The notes under the pieces: model-generated | What the model was told of the DNA's origin: nothing | What the model saw: only the letters and a program-made list of their open reading frames with translations | The model's database searches: none | Translations under genes and position numbers: made by a program | DNA from: a virus | Direction: 5' to 3' (one strand) | Length of the DNA stretch: 30,596 nt | Virus record (IMG/VR): IMGVR_UViG_3300037847_000151 | Coordinates: 1-30,596 of that record | Shown: positions 20,150 through 28,687 of the stretch, one piece after another | Position numbering within the stretch: the stretch's first letter is position 1 | Layout: each line of letters begins with the position of its first letter

Positions 20150-20183
20150 AGGGCAGGTCGTGGTGGCTTGCCCTTATTTTTTT
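20150..20183 (+). terminator. Attenuator between SSB pair and primase
   Basis: AGGGCA (20150-20155) pairs with TGCCCT (20169-20174) across a 13-base loop, then TA and seven T. GAGGAGG for the primase follows at once. It probably lets SSB mRNA exceed primase-helicase mRNA. Confidence 0.65.
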
Positions 20184-20196
20184 ATGAGGAGGTTGT

Positions 20197-21849
20197 ATGG
20201 AAGAGAGTACTTGGGATAAACATAAACTACCATGTCCGAAATGTGGTGGCAGTGACCCAGTATCAACAAACACAGATGGTTCAGGCTATTGCTTTAGCTG
20301 TAACCATTATTTCAAAAACTATCAACAAGAAGTTGATGGGAATATCGTAGACATGGCTTCGCACAAAGAGCCTAGTACATTTTTAAACTCTTACACAGGA
20401 GTCTTTGGTGACTTGACAGATCGTAAGATCAGTGAAGCTGTTGCTAAGAAGTATGGTGTACGTGTTGTTTATGATAGTCAAGGTAACGTAGCTAAGCATA
20501 TCTATCCTTACTACAATAGCAACGAAGTTGTTTCAACTAAAACAAGAACTGTAAGTACAAAAGGTTTTGTAGTCGATGGTGGCTACGAAGGTACAGGTTT
20601 GTTTGGTGAGCAACTGTTTGGTAAAGGTGGTAAGTATCTCACAATAACAGAAGGTGAGTGTGATGCTATGGCAGTCTACGAAATCTTTGATAAGAAGTGG
20701 GCATCAGTATCTGTTAAACGTGGTGCTCAAGGTGCAGTCAGAGATATTAGAGACAGCATCGAGTTCGTTGAATCATTTGATCATGTTGTGATCTGTTTTG
20801 ATAATGACAAGTATGGTAGAGAAGCAGCACGTAAGGTTGCTCGTATTATAAAACCGGGAAAGGCTAAGATCGTTACACTGCCTGAAGGTTTTAAAGATGC
20901 TAATGCTATGCTTGAACAAGGACAGTATGCACAGTTTACTAAAGCATGGTGGGATGCTAAGACATACACACCTTCCGGTATCATGGAACTGTCGAGTGCA
21001 AAGGACAAATGGTTGCACCGAGAGCAGAAAGAAAGCATTGCGTATCCTTGGGAAGGACTCAACAAAAAACTATTTGGTATGCGTAAAGGAGAGTTAGTGA
21101 CGTTGACTGGTGGTACAGGACTTGGTAAGTCAAGCATCACTCGTGAGCTTACTCACTATCTAATTAAGAATACCGAAGACAATGTAGGTATCATAGCATT
21201 GGAAGAGAACTGGTTGAGAACTGCTGATGGTATCGTATCTATCGAAGCTAATGATCGTTTGTATTTAGAAGAGAAAAGAAAGAACTACACTGACGAACAA
21301 CTGCAAGAGTTGTTTGATAAAGTTATTCAGAAAGATAAAGTATTTATACATGCTCATCTTGGAGCTACAGATATAGATGAAATCTTTTCTAAACTAAGAT
21401 ACATGATCGTAGGTTGTGAATGTGACTGGGTAATTGTAGATCACTTACATATGTTAGTTAATCAATTAACCGAATCAGATGAACGTAGAGGTATAGATAA
21501 CCTAATGAATCGTCTTCGTTCTTTAGTTGAAGAGACTGGTGTAGGTATGTTCTTAGTATCACATTTACGTAGAGCATCCGGTGATCGAGGACACGAGCAA
21601 GGTATTGAAGTATCTCTGTCTCACCTCAAGGGATCTCAAGGTATATCACAACTATCTGACTGTGTGATTGCATTAGAACGTAACCAACAAGCCGAAGATG
21701 AAATGGAATCTAATACAACTAAAGTTCGTGTACTTAAATCTAGGTACACAGGTGATACAGGATTAGCTTGCAGCTTGCTTTATGATGTACAGACTGGTAG
21801 AATGAATGAGGTTACTGATGAAGTTACTCTTGATGATGTACCATTTTAG
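20197..21849 (+). CDS. Primase-helicase (T7 gp4-like)
   Basis: A 550-aa two-domain replication protein that lays down primers and unwinds the fork. N-terminal zinc-binding module with C13, C16, C32 and C35. TOPRIM primase core with E152 (ITEGECDAMA) and the D202/D204 pair (CFDNDKYG). C-terminal RecA-fold hexameric helicase with Walker A GGTGLGKS at 305-312, E336-E337 (IIALEENW), a Walker B-like VIVDHLHML near 430, and an SHLRR segment near 470 that positions the sensor. The very C-terminus is acidic and ends DDVPF, as in T7 gp4, for contact with polymerase. Size and order match gp4 (566 aa). Confidence 0.94.
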   Translation: MEESTWDKHKLPCPKCGGSDPVSTNTDGSGYCFSCNHYFKNYQQEVDGNIVDMASHKEPSTFLNSYTGVFGDLTDRKISEAVAKKYGVRVVYDSQGNVAKHIYPYYNSNEVVSTKTRTVSTKGFVVDGGYEGTGLFGEQLFGKGGKYLTITEGECDAMAVYEIFDKKWASVSVKRGAQGAVRDIRDSIEFVESFDHVVICFDNDKYGREAARKVARIIKPGKAKIVTLPEGFKDANAMLEQGQYAQFTKAWWDAKTYTPSGIMELSSAKDKWLHREQKESIAYPWEGLNKKLFGMRKGELVTLTGGTGLGKSSITRELTHYLIKNTEDNVGIIALEENWLRTADGIVSIEANDRLYLEEKRKNYTDEQLQELFDKVIQKDKVFIHAHLGATDIDEIFSKLRYMIVGCECDWVIVDHLHMLVNQLTESDERRGIDNLMNRLRSLVEETGVGMFLVSHLRRASGDRGHEQGIEVSLSHLKGSQGISQLSDCVIALERNQQAEDEMESNTTKVRVLKSRYTGDTGLACSLLYDVQTGRMNEVTDEVTLDDVPF

Positions 21850-21857
21850 GAGAAGTT

Positions 21858-23591
21858 ATGAAAGAAGTAGTATTTGATATAGAAGCGAACGGATTACAAC
21901 CTGATAAGATTTGGTGTATTGTAGCCAAACCTTTAAATGAACCTGTTGTATCTTTTGGTCCTGATAAAATTGAAAAAGGGATTGAGTATTTACAAGATGC
22001 TGATGTATTGATTGGTCACAACATACTAGGATTTGATATACCCGTTATCGATAAACTATATGGTGTTGATTTATCTAAGCATAAAATAAAAGATACTCTT
22101 GTAATGTCTAGATTGTTTAATCCTGTACGTGAAAATGGTCATAGTTTAAAAACTTGGGGTTACATTGTAGGCTTTCCAAAAAATGAACAGCCTGAAGATT
22201 GGGATTCATTTTCTCAAGACATGTTAAAGTACTGTCAACAGGACGTAATACTAAATGAAAAAGTATATCAACGTCTACTGAAAGAAGGTGAAAACTTTGG
22301 AGAGGATTCTATTGCATTAGAGCATGGAGTTGCAGAAGTTCTTAAACAACAAGAAGACAATGGGTTCGAGTTTAATCAAGAATATGCAATGATGTTGGTA
22401 GCTCAACTTAAAGAACGTATGTTCCAAGTTGAGAAAGAAGTTCAGCAAGTATTTAAACCAAAGATGGTAGATGTAAAACAAGTACATCCTAAATTAAAAA
22501 AGGATGGAACTTTATCTAAGTCTGGTTTAACTGCAGAAGAGTATGATAGATTGATTGAGTCAGGTGATTACAAACCTTTCATGAGACAAAAGCTACAACC
22601 TTTTAACTTAGGTTCTCGTAAACAGATTGGTGAGTATCTAACAGACTTTGGTTGGAAACCTAATAGGTTTACTCCTACTGGTATGCCGATTGTAGATGAA
22701 TCTTCTCTAGCTAAAGTTAAGAATATACCAGAAGCTAGATTAATAGCAGAGTTTCTTTTACTACAAAAACGAATAGCTCAGATTGATTCTTGGATACTAG
22801 CTGTTCAAGACGATAAACGAGTACATGGTTTTGTTATACCTAATGGTACAATAACTGGTCGTATGTCTCATCGTGCTCCTAATGTAGCACAAGTTCCGAG
22901 TCTTGCCAGTGAGTATGGTAAAGAATGTAGATCATGTTGGACTGTTAAAGATGGTTATAAATTAGTAGGTATAGATGCAAGTGGTTTAGAATTAAGAATG
23001 CTTGCTCACTACATGGACGACAAGGAATACACGAATGAAGTTACAGAAGGAGACATACACACAGCTAATCAAAAAGCTGCAGGACTTAAATCAAGAGATC
23101 AGGCAAAGACATTTATCTATGCCTTCATATACGGAGCAGGAGATGCGAAGATTGGGTCAGTGGTTGGAGGAAACCAAAGGGATGGTGCAAGACTTAGAAA
23201 GTCTTTCCTCGATAATAATCCATCACTTAAAGTTCTTAGAGACAGGGTATCGAGAGCAGCTAAACGAGGATACCTCAAAGGATTAGATGGTCGAAAGATA
23301 TTTATTCGTAACGAACATGCAGCACTCAATAGTTTATTACAAGGTGGTGGTGCAATAGTTATGAAAAGAGCTTTACTTATGTTACAAAGTCTGATAAAAT
23401 TAAATGCTCTTGATGCTAAGTTCGTAGCTAATATCCATGATGAATGGCAAATGGAAGTTAAAGAAGATATAGCAGACTTCGTAGGTGAGTTAGCTGTAGG
23501 ATGTATAGAAAAAGCAGGTGAGTATTATGACCTACGTTGTCCACTCACAGGTGAATATAAAATTGGAGGTGACTGGAGTGAAACCCATTAA
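21858..23591 (+). CDS. DNA polymerase, family A, with 3'-5' exonuclease
   Basis: A 577-aa replicative polymerase. Exonuclease: D7 and E9 (VFDIEANG), D60 (GHNILGFDIP) and D129 (YCQQDV). Polymerase: motif A D373 (VGIDASGLELRM), motif B R413, K417 and Y421 (RDQAKTFIYAFIYGAG), motif C H527-D528 (ANIHDEWQMEV). The residue equivalent to E. coli Phe762 is Tyr (Y421), as in T7, a form usual in lytic phages. It is shorter than T7 gp5 (704 aa), so the thioredoxin-binding insertion is probably absent. AGGAG lies just upstream. It works with the neighbouring primase-helicase and SSB. Confidence 0.95.
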   Translation: MKEVVFDIEANGLQPDKIWCIVAKPLNEPVVSFGPDKIEKGIEYLQDADVLIGHNILGFDIPVIDKLYGVDLSKHKIKDTLVMSRLFNPVRENGHSLKTWGYIVGFPKNEQPEDWDSFSQDMLKYCQQDVILNEKVYQRLLKEGENFGEDSIALEHGVAEVLKQQEDNGFEFNQEYAMMLVAQLKERMFQVEKEVQQVFKPKMVDVKQVHPKLKKDGTLSKSGLTAEEYDRLIESGDYKPFMRQKLQPFNLGSRKQIGEYLTDFGWKPNRFTPTGMPIVDESSLAKVKNIPEARLIAEFLLLQKRIAQIDSWILAVQDDKRVHGFVIPNGTITGRMSHRAPNVAQVPSLASEYGKECRSCWTVKDGYKLVGIDASGLELRMLAHYMDDKEYTNEVTEGDIHTANQKAAGLKSRDQAKTFIYAFIYGAGDAKIGSVVGGNQRDGARLRKSFLDNNPSLKVLRDRVSRAAKRGYLKGLDGRKIFIRNEHAALNSLLQGGGAIVMKRALLMLQSLIKLNALDAKFVANIHDEWQMEVKEDIADFVGELAVGCIEKAGEYYDLRCPLTGEYKIGGDWSETH

Positions 23592-23886
23592 AGATTCAAA
23601 TAGAAAAGGAGACTTTGCAGAATATTATGCAGTAACTTGGTTGTGGGATAATGGATATGAAGTGTTTCAAAACTCAGGTTGTACTGGTCCTGTCGATATG
23701 ATTGCTATGGACAAGAAAGGTAACACCCTGTTAATTGATGTAAAGACTACACATACCAACCATAACAATAGTAAGAAACCTAACTGTAAAAAAACAAGGA
23801 CGAAATTACAACAAAAATTAGGAGTTAAGCTATTAGGATTTAATCCTGATACAAGAGAACTTCACTTTATCGAGCATGTAAAATGA
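23578..23886 (+). CDS. PD-(D/E)XK endonuclease, resolvase-like
   Basis: Start chosen at GTG 23578 after GGAGGTGACT; a longer frame lies inside the polymerase gene. The 102-aa protein has the catalytic layout of Holliday-junction resolvase-type nucleases: E15 (GDFAEYYAV), D40 (GPVDMIAMD), and D54-V-K56 (LLIDVKTT), followed by a basic stretch (NSKKPNCKKTRTKLQQK). It probably cuts branched DNA or debranches concatemers, the role T7 endonuclease I has. Overlaps of 14 bases with polymerase and 4 with the exonuclease suggest coupling. Substrate is not proven. Confidence 0.75.
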   Translation: MKPIKDSNRKGDFAEYYAVTWLWDNGYEVFQNSGCTGPVDMIAMDKKGNTLLIDVKTTHTNHNNSKKPNCKKTRTKLQQKLGVKLLGFNPDTRELHFIEHVK

Positions 23887-24758
23887 AAAAGAAACTAGAA
23901 AACATAGTACCTGATATATACAAAGCTTTAAAACCTTTAACCAAAGGGGAAGGCTTAGATATCTCAGACGAAATGATTGATTCATTTGGTGAAGATATGA
24001 AATCAGCTTTACGAGACTGGGTTAAAAAACAACCTAAGACTAAAGATGCTTTACGTATGTCTAACATAGGTAAACCTGCTCGACAGCTTTGGTATAACAA
24101 ACATTCTAAAATCAAAGCTAAAGATTTACAGGCTACTTTGATGATTAAGTTTTTGTATGGTCATATACTAGAAGCTCTTGTTGTCTTCCTTGTTAAACTA
24201 TCCGGACATAAAATAACTGATCAACAGAAAGAAGTAAATGTAGGTGGTATCAAAGGACACATGGATTGTAAAATCAATGGAGAAGTTGTTGATATTAAAT
24301 CGACATCAGGCTTTGCATTTAATAAATTTAAGAACGGAACTCTACCTGAGAATGATAGCTTTGGATACATGGCACAGCTTGCCGGATATGAAGAAGCAGA
24401 AGGCACAGATCAAGGAGGTTTTCTAGCTATCAATAAAGAAACAGGAGAACTTTGGTTTTTTAGACCAGATGAACTTGACAAACCTGATATAAAGTCTAAA
24501 ATTAAAAGGTTGAAGGCAACTCTAAAAAAGCCTGAACCACCGGAGTTATGTTATCAACCGATAGCAGACGGAACTGGTGGCAACTTCAAACTTCCGAGAG
24601 AATGTACATGGTGTCCTCACAAGCTAGAATGCCACTCGGAATCTAATAACGGACAAGGACTGCGTATCTTTGATTACGCAAGAGGTCCTGTCTTTTTCAC
24701 AGATATAGTTACTGAACCAAGAGTTCAGGAGATTACTCATGAATGGAAAGAAAAGTAA
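23883..24758 (+). CDS. PD-(D/E)XK exonuclease with Cys cluster (Cas4/RecB-like)
   Basis: A 291-aa nuclease. The core shows E98 (GHILEALV), D128 (GHMDC), D137 and K139 (VVDIKSTS), and Q165-x-x-x-Y169 (MAQLAGY), the motif set of RecB/Cas4-type nucleases. The C-terminal part has four cysteines, C223 and C241-x2-C244-x5-C250 (RECTWCPHKLEC), the spacing of a [4Fe-4S] cluster in Cas4/AddB-type enzymes. It probably degrades host DNA or trims phage DNA, feeding dNTP pools or recombination. It sits in the position of the T7 gp6 exonuclease. The Fe-S cluster is predicted only from the Cys pattern. The phage also encodes an IscU. Confidence 0.8.
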   Translation: MKKKLENIVPDIYKALKPLTKGEGLDISDEMIDSFGEDMKSALRDWVKKQPKTKDALRMSNIGKPARQLWYNKHSKIKAKDLQATLMIKFLYGHILEALVVFLVKLSGHKITDQQKEVNVGGIKGHMDCKINGEVVDIKSTSGFAFNKFKNGTLPENDSFGYMAQLAGYEEAEGTDQGGFLAINKETGELWFFRPDELDKPDIKSKIKRLKATLKKPEPPELCYQPIADGTGGNFKLPRECTWCPHKLECHSESNNGQGLRIFDYARGPVFFTDIVTEPRVQEITHEWKEK

Positions 24759-24990
24759 ATTAATACGTAAGAAAGCAGAAGAACTACAGATAGATTGGAT
24801 TAATAGTTTATTAACAGAAGATACTGATAAAGTAACTCCGGAAACTTTAAACCAAGCTTTACCTGATCAAGAATATTATTACAAAGGTTTTACTATTCAT
24901 CATTCATTTATGAATCACAAATGGGTTGAAAAGAAACTCAAGAAAAATCTTAATATAACCTTAGACGAATTACTACAACAACATGGCTGA
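24739..24990 (+). CDS. Unknown protein, 83 aa
   Basis: An 83-aa charged protein with a helical N-terminus, a central GFTIHHSFMNHKWVEKKLKK with three His, and a Leu-rich acidic end. It overlaps the exonuclease end by 20 bases and the next gene by 8. The His-rich segment could bind metal but no clear site is formed. It is not recognised. Confidence 0.55.
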   Translation: MNGKKSKLIRKKAEELQIDWINSLLTEDTDKVTPETLNQALPDQEYYYKGFTIHHSFMNHKWVEKKLKKNLNITLDELLQQHG

Positions 24991-25168
24991 GTTTAATCTT
25001 GATGATATGAAGTTAGAAGATTTGTTGTTCGTACTTGGTGGTACGATATTACAAGGACATACTGTTGATGAAATTGAAATAGAAATATTACTAAGATTAG
25101 AAGAATTATTAAATACAAAAATAGATGAGAGGATGAGTGGTATACCTGCCGATGCCATTATACACTAG
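24983..25168 (+). CDS. Unknown acidic helical protein, 61 aa
   Basis: A 61-aa acidic protein, with mostly helical segments (LDDMKLEDLLFVLGGTILQG, then VDEIEIEILLRLEELLN). The amphipathic repeats suggest a small helical dimer. It overlaps the previous gene by 8 bases and is followed by GGAG for the DUF3310-like gene. No family recognised. Confidence 0.55.
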   Translation: MAEFNLDDMKLEDLLFVLGGTILQGHTVDEIEIEILLRLEELLNTKIDERMSGIPADAIIH

Positions 25169-25176
25169 GAGATACA

Positions 25177-25443
25177 ATGGAATATAAATTTAATGAAGGA
25201 CAAATTATAAAAGAAATTCAAGATTATATTGATGCAACTTACGAGCAACACTATGCTCACTCTAAGTACCAAGCAACTGATATGATTATAGATGCAGGAC
25301 ATGGAGAAGGTTTTTGCATGGGGAATATTATGAAGTATGCTATGCGGTATGGTAAAAAAGATGGGAAAAACAAGAGAGACTTGCTAAAAATTATTCACTA
25401 TGCTATAATAGGTATACATTTAGGAGACACGGACGATGATTAA
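25177..25443 (+). CDS. DUF3310-like protein
   Basis: An 88-aa protein with the pattern GEGFCMGNIMKYAMRYGKKD, then KRDLLKIIHYAIIG. The 'G-N-x-x-K-Y-x-x-R-x-x-K ... D-L-x-K' order is typical of the DUF3310 family, frequent in phages near nucleotide metabolism and replication genes. The biochemical role is unknown to me; suggestions of nucleotide-kinase similarity exist in annotations but are not shown by these motifs. Its end overlaps nrdA by 8 bases, so it is co-translated with the reductase. Confidence 0.7.
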   Translation: MEYKFNEGQIIKEIQDYIDATYEQHYAHSKYQATDMIIDAGHGEGFCMGNIMKYAMRYGKKDGKNKRDLLKIIHYAIIGIHLGDTDDD

Positions 25444-27313
25444 AGAATATTTAGGTATTCAAATAAATTACAATAAGGATAAAAAACTAGACAAGTTTAG
25501 TATTGATACATTACAGGACAGATACTATTGGGAAAATGAACAAAGTCCACAAGAAGCTTTTGCAAGAGCTGCAGTATTTGGAGCTACATATAAAGGTAAT
25601 ATAGATTTTAATTTAGCACAGAGGTTATACAATTATGCATCCGATCATTGGTTTATGTTTAGCACTCCTATACTTAGTAACGGGGGAACAACTCGTGGCT
25701 TACCTATTAGCTGCTTTCTCAATTACGTACCTGATTCAAGGGTTGGTCTTTCTCATCACTATGATGAAAACATATGGCTCGCAAGTTCAGGTGGAGGTAT
25801 CGGTGGATATTGGGGAGATGTTAGGAGTGATGGCGTGTCAACTGGCAACGGCTCTCGTTCTACTGGATCAATCCCGTTTATGCATGTCGTAGACTCTCAA
25901 ATGCTTGCCTTCAATCAAGGCACTACAAGACGTGGAAGTTATGCAGCTTACTCTGATATATCTCATCCGGAGATCGAAGAGTTTATTAATATGCGTAAAT
26001 CATCAGGTGGTGATATCAATAGAAAGAATCTTAACTTACACAACGCAGTCAACATAACTAATGAATTTTTAGAAGCTGTCAGAACTGATGATGAATGGAG
26101 ACTGATAGACCCTAAGACTAATGAGCCTACGAAAGTTATTAGTGCTAGAGAATTATGGATGCGTTTACTTGAGACTCGTGCAGAGACTGGTGAGCCTTAT
26201 CTTATTAACATTGATACCTGTAATGAAGCTCTACCTAAAGGACAGAAAGACTTAGGACTAGAGATAAAACAAAGTAATCTGTGTTCAGAAATTACTCTGC
26301 CTACAAATGAAGAACGTACTGCTGTATGTTGTTTATCAAGTGTCAATTTAGAATACTATGATTCGTGGTCTAAGAACGAAGACTTTATTAAAGATTTAGT
26401 GACGATGCTTGATAATGTTTTAGAGCATTTCATTGGAGAAATAGTACACACAGAAAAACTGGGAGGTTACACTGCAAATTTTAAGAGGTTTAAAAGTTAT
26501 GTTAAAGAAGGTAAAGAAGGTATGGTTAAAGCTGCATACTCAGCTTACAGAGAAAGGTCAATTGGATTGGGTGCAATGGGATTCCACTCGTATCTACAAA
26601 GTAAAGGATTATCTTTTAATGGGCTACAACAAACTGGCATCAACAATCGTATCTTTGCAGGAATTAAATCCAAAGCTGAAGATGCTACTAAATACCTTGC
26701 TGCAGAACGTGGTGAAGCTCCTGATATACATGGTAGCAATAAGCGTAACTCTCATCTTTTGGCTGTTGCTCCTAATGCCAGTAGTAGTATTATATGTGGT
26801 GGCACTTCCCCTAGCATTGAACCATATCGTGCTAACGTATATACGCACAAAACTTTATCCGGTAACTACAAAGTTAAAAATAAATTTTTAGAAAAGCTTC
26901 TGAAAAAGAAAGGACTTAGTGCCGAAGAAAGAGAAAAGGTGTGGAAAGATATCTCAAATGAAAGAGGTTCTATACAAAATATTAAAATATTTAATAAAGA
27001 AGAAAAAGAAATATTTAAAACAGCAGATGAGATAAATCAATTACATTTAGTAGAACATGCAAAGATAAGACAAGAGTATATTTGTCAAAGTCAAAGTGTT
27101 AATCTTTTCTTTGTACCACCCAAGGCTACAGAGTCTCAAGAAGTACACGATGAATTTTTACAATACTTGAATGATGTACATTGGTATGCTATGCACAATT
27201 TAAAATCATTGTACTACCTTAGATCAGATGCAGCTAAGTCTGCTGAGAATGTAAATGTAAGAATAGCAAGAATTAATTTAGAAGACACAGAATGTATAAG
27301 CTGTGAAGGATAA
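25436..27313 (+). CDS. nrdA: Ribonucleoside-diphosphate reductase, class I alpha
   Basis: A 625-aa catalytic subunit that makes dNDPs for phage replication. Active site: C93 (PISCFLN) and C298 (TAVCCLS) as the redox pair, and N281, C283 and E285 (NLCSEI) at the thiyl site. The SIEP and paired-Tyr (SLYYL) segments of the radical path are present, and the C-terminal C620-x-x-C623 (ECISCEG) shuttles reducing power. The protein starts almost at the catalytic barrel, so the N-terminal ATP-cone is missing. It is thus probably insensitive to dATP shut-off. Its partner NrdB lies two small genes away. No thioredoxin or glutaredoxin gene is seen, so host reductant is probably used. Confidence 0.95.
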   Translation: MIKEYLGIQINYNKDKKLDKFSIDTLQDRYYWENEQSPQEAFARAAVFGATYKGNIDFNLAQRLYNYASDHWFMFSTPILSNGGTTRGLPISCFLNYVPDSRVGLSHHYDENIWLASSGGGIGGYWGDVRSDGVSTGNGSRSTGSIPFMHVVDSQMLAFNQGTTRRGSYAAYSDISHPEIEEFINMRKSSGGDINRKNLNLHNAVNITNEFLEAVRTDDEWRLIDPKTNEPTKVISARELWMRLLETRAETGEPYLINIDTCNEALPKGQKDLGLEIKQSNLCSEITLPTNEERTAVCCLSSVNLEYYDSWSKNEDFIKDLVTMLDNVLEHFIGEIVHTEKLGGYTANFKRFKSYVKEGKEGMVKAAYSAYRERSIGLGAMGFHSYLQSKGLSFNGLQQTGINNRIFAGIKSKAEDATKYLAAERGEAPDIHGSNKRNSHLLAVAPNASSSIICGGTSPSIEPYRANVYTHKTLSGNYKVKNKFLEKLLKKKGLSAEEREKVWKDISNERGSIQNIKIFNKEEKEIFKTADEINQLHLVEHAKIRQEYICQSQSVNLFFVPPKATESQEVHDEFLQYLNDVHWYAMHNLKSLYYLRSDAAKSAENVNVRIARINLEDTECISCEG

Positions 27314-27316
27314 GAT

Positions 27317-27538
27317 ATGACAGACGAAAAATATAATACCATGTATGAAGATAGATTTGATGCGTTACAAAAAAAGTATGAAGCTGAGATAGCAATTGCT
27401 AAATCAGAACTTAAAACTTATTTTGAGTTAGGTATGGGAGTAGCTGAACATCCACATATAATCGAGTCAATGGATTTATTAATGGACAAGATGGCTACAG
27501 CACAAGAGAAACTTGATTTATTACTCAAGGAGTTTTAA
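27317..27538 (+). CDS. Coiled-coil protein, 73 aa
   Basis: A 73-aa charged protein, nearly all helix (DRFDALQKKYEAEIAIAKSE, then a short break, then a second helix MDKMATAQEKLDLLLKEF), predicting an antiparallel coiled-coil hairpin. It follows nrdA by 3 bases. It lies between the two reductase genes, as small unknown genes often do in phages. No function is known. Confidence 0.6.
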   Translation: MTDEKYNTMYEDRFDALQKKYEAEIAIAKSELKTYFELGMGVAEHPHIIESMDLLMDKMATAQEKLDLLLKEF

Positions 27539-27700
27539 ATGAAAGAGGATACCTTTCGTCAGTTCTGTACTAGAATGTGGTTAGATTACTGTGATGAAAA
27601 TTCATCCTTTGGTTCGACCATCTTAAGCCAAGAGGAGTATATGAAACAATATAATAAATGGCTGCTATCACAGTATGCTAGTTATAAAAATGGAGAATAA
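27539..27700 (+). CDS. Small conserved protein, 53 aa
   Basis: A 53-aa reading frame (starts MKEDTFRQFCTRMWLDYCDE, ends WLLSQYASYKNGE) fills the gap exactly between the coiled-coil gene and nrdB. An AAGGAG lies 6-11 bases upstream, and its own end carries GGAG for nrdB. The 'FRQFC-x-x-MW-x-DYCDE' pattern recurs in small marine phage proteins in my recollection. It has two Cys and several aromatic residues. No function can be assigned. Confidence 0.7.
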   Translation: MKEDTFRQFCTRMWLDYCDENSSFGSTILSQEEYMKQYNKWLLSQYASYKNGE

Positions 27701-28687
27701 ATGAGCTTATTAGGAACACAAAATTATTTTAAACCATTCGAGCATCCTTGGATGTTTGACTACTGGGATTTACAACAACAGATGCATTGGATACCAAACG
27801 ATGTACCTCTAAACACAGATGTAAAAGATTGGAACAACCATCTCACGGATGAAGAACGCAACTTAGTTAAACAAATATTTAGATTGTTTACACAGTCAGA
27901 CGTAGATGTTGGTTCAGCATATATTCATAAGTATATGAAATTGTTCAGAAAACCTGAAGCACAATTAATGATGTCAGCTTTTGCAAACATGGAAGGTATA
28001 CATCAGGTAGCCTACAGTCAACTGTTAGAAACTATTGGTATGCCTGACAAAGAGTACAAAGCATTTGCAGAGTACGAAGAGATGGCTAACAAACATGAAT
28101 ATCTTTTAGACTTCAAACCAACAAGAAAGAACAAACGAGAGATAGCTAAAGCTTTAGCAGTTTACTCTGCATTCACCGAAGGACTGCAGTTGTTTAGTAG
28201 CTTTGCAATCTTGTTAAACTTTCCGAGGTATGGTAAGATGAAAGGTATGGGTCAGATTGTCACGTACTCTATACGTGATGAGTCTTTACATGTTGAAGCT
28301 ATGACTAAACTATTTCGAGAGTTTGTCAAAGAAAATCCTGACATTTGGAAAGATGATCTAAAGAAAGAATTGTATGATATCTGCAGGAAGATGGTAGAAT
28401 TAGAAGATAAGTTTCTTGATTTAGTATTTGAGATGGGTAATCTTGAAGGGCTTACCAAGGATGAAATGTATGCATACAACAGATACATAGCTGATAGAAG
28501 ATTATTACAGTTGGGATTAAAACCAAACTTTAAACAAAAAGATAATCCATTGGAGTGGATTGATGAAGTGATCGGTGTCGAACATCAAAACTTTTTTGAA
28601 GGTAAGGCAACGTCATATATGAAAGCAGGGCTAAGAGGAAATCATGGAAGTTTAACTTTTACGGAATTGCAAAATGAAAAAGAATGA
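27701..28687 (+). CDS. nrdB: Ribonucleoside-diphosphate reductase, class I beta
   Basis: A 328-aa helical-bundle protein that carries the di-iron centre and tyrosyl radical. E98, H101 and Y105 (NMEGIHQVAYS) fit the E-x2-H-x3-Y pattern of two metal ligands and the radical Tyr. E160 (AFTEGLQ), E194 and H197 (RDESLHVE) complete the site, with D67/D69 near the first ligand. The radical Tyr is present, so it belongs to the Tyr-radical subclasses (Ia-like; no NrdI seen). It partners NrdA encoded upstream. The final codons contain the start of the 72-aa gene. Confidence 0.94.
   Translation: MSLLGTQNYFKPFEHPWMFDYWDLQQQMHWIPNDVPLNTDVKDWNNHLTDEERNLVKQIFRLFTQSDVDVGSAYIHKYMKLFRKPEAQLMMSAFANMEGIHQVAYSQLLETIGMPDKEYKAFAEYEEMANKHEYLLDFKPTRKNKREIAKALAVYSAFTEGLQLFSSFAILLNFPRYGKMKGMGQIVTYSIRDESLHVEAMTKLFREFVKENPDIWKDDLKKELYDICRKMVELEDKFLDLVFEMGNLEGLTKDEMYAYNRYIADRRLLQLGLKPNFKQKDNPLEWIDEVIGVEHQNFFEGKATSYMKAGLRGNHGSLTFTELQNEKE

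Noticed and set aside
23518-23577. An upstream start for the resolvase-like nuclease inside the polymerase gene
   Set aside because: The added 20 residues show no nuclease pattern; GTG at 23578 has GGAGGTGACT upstream, and the core begins right after.
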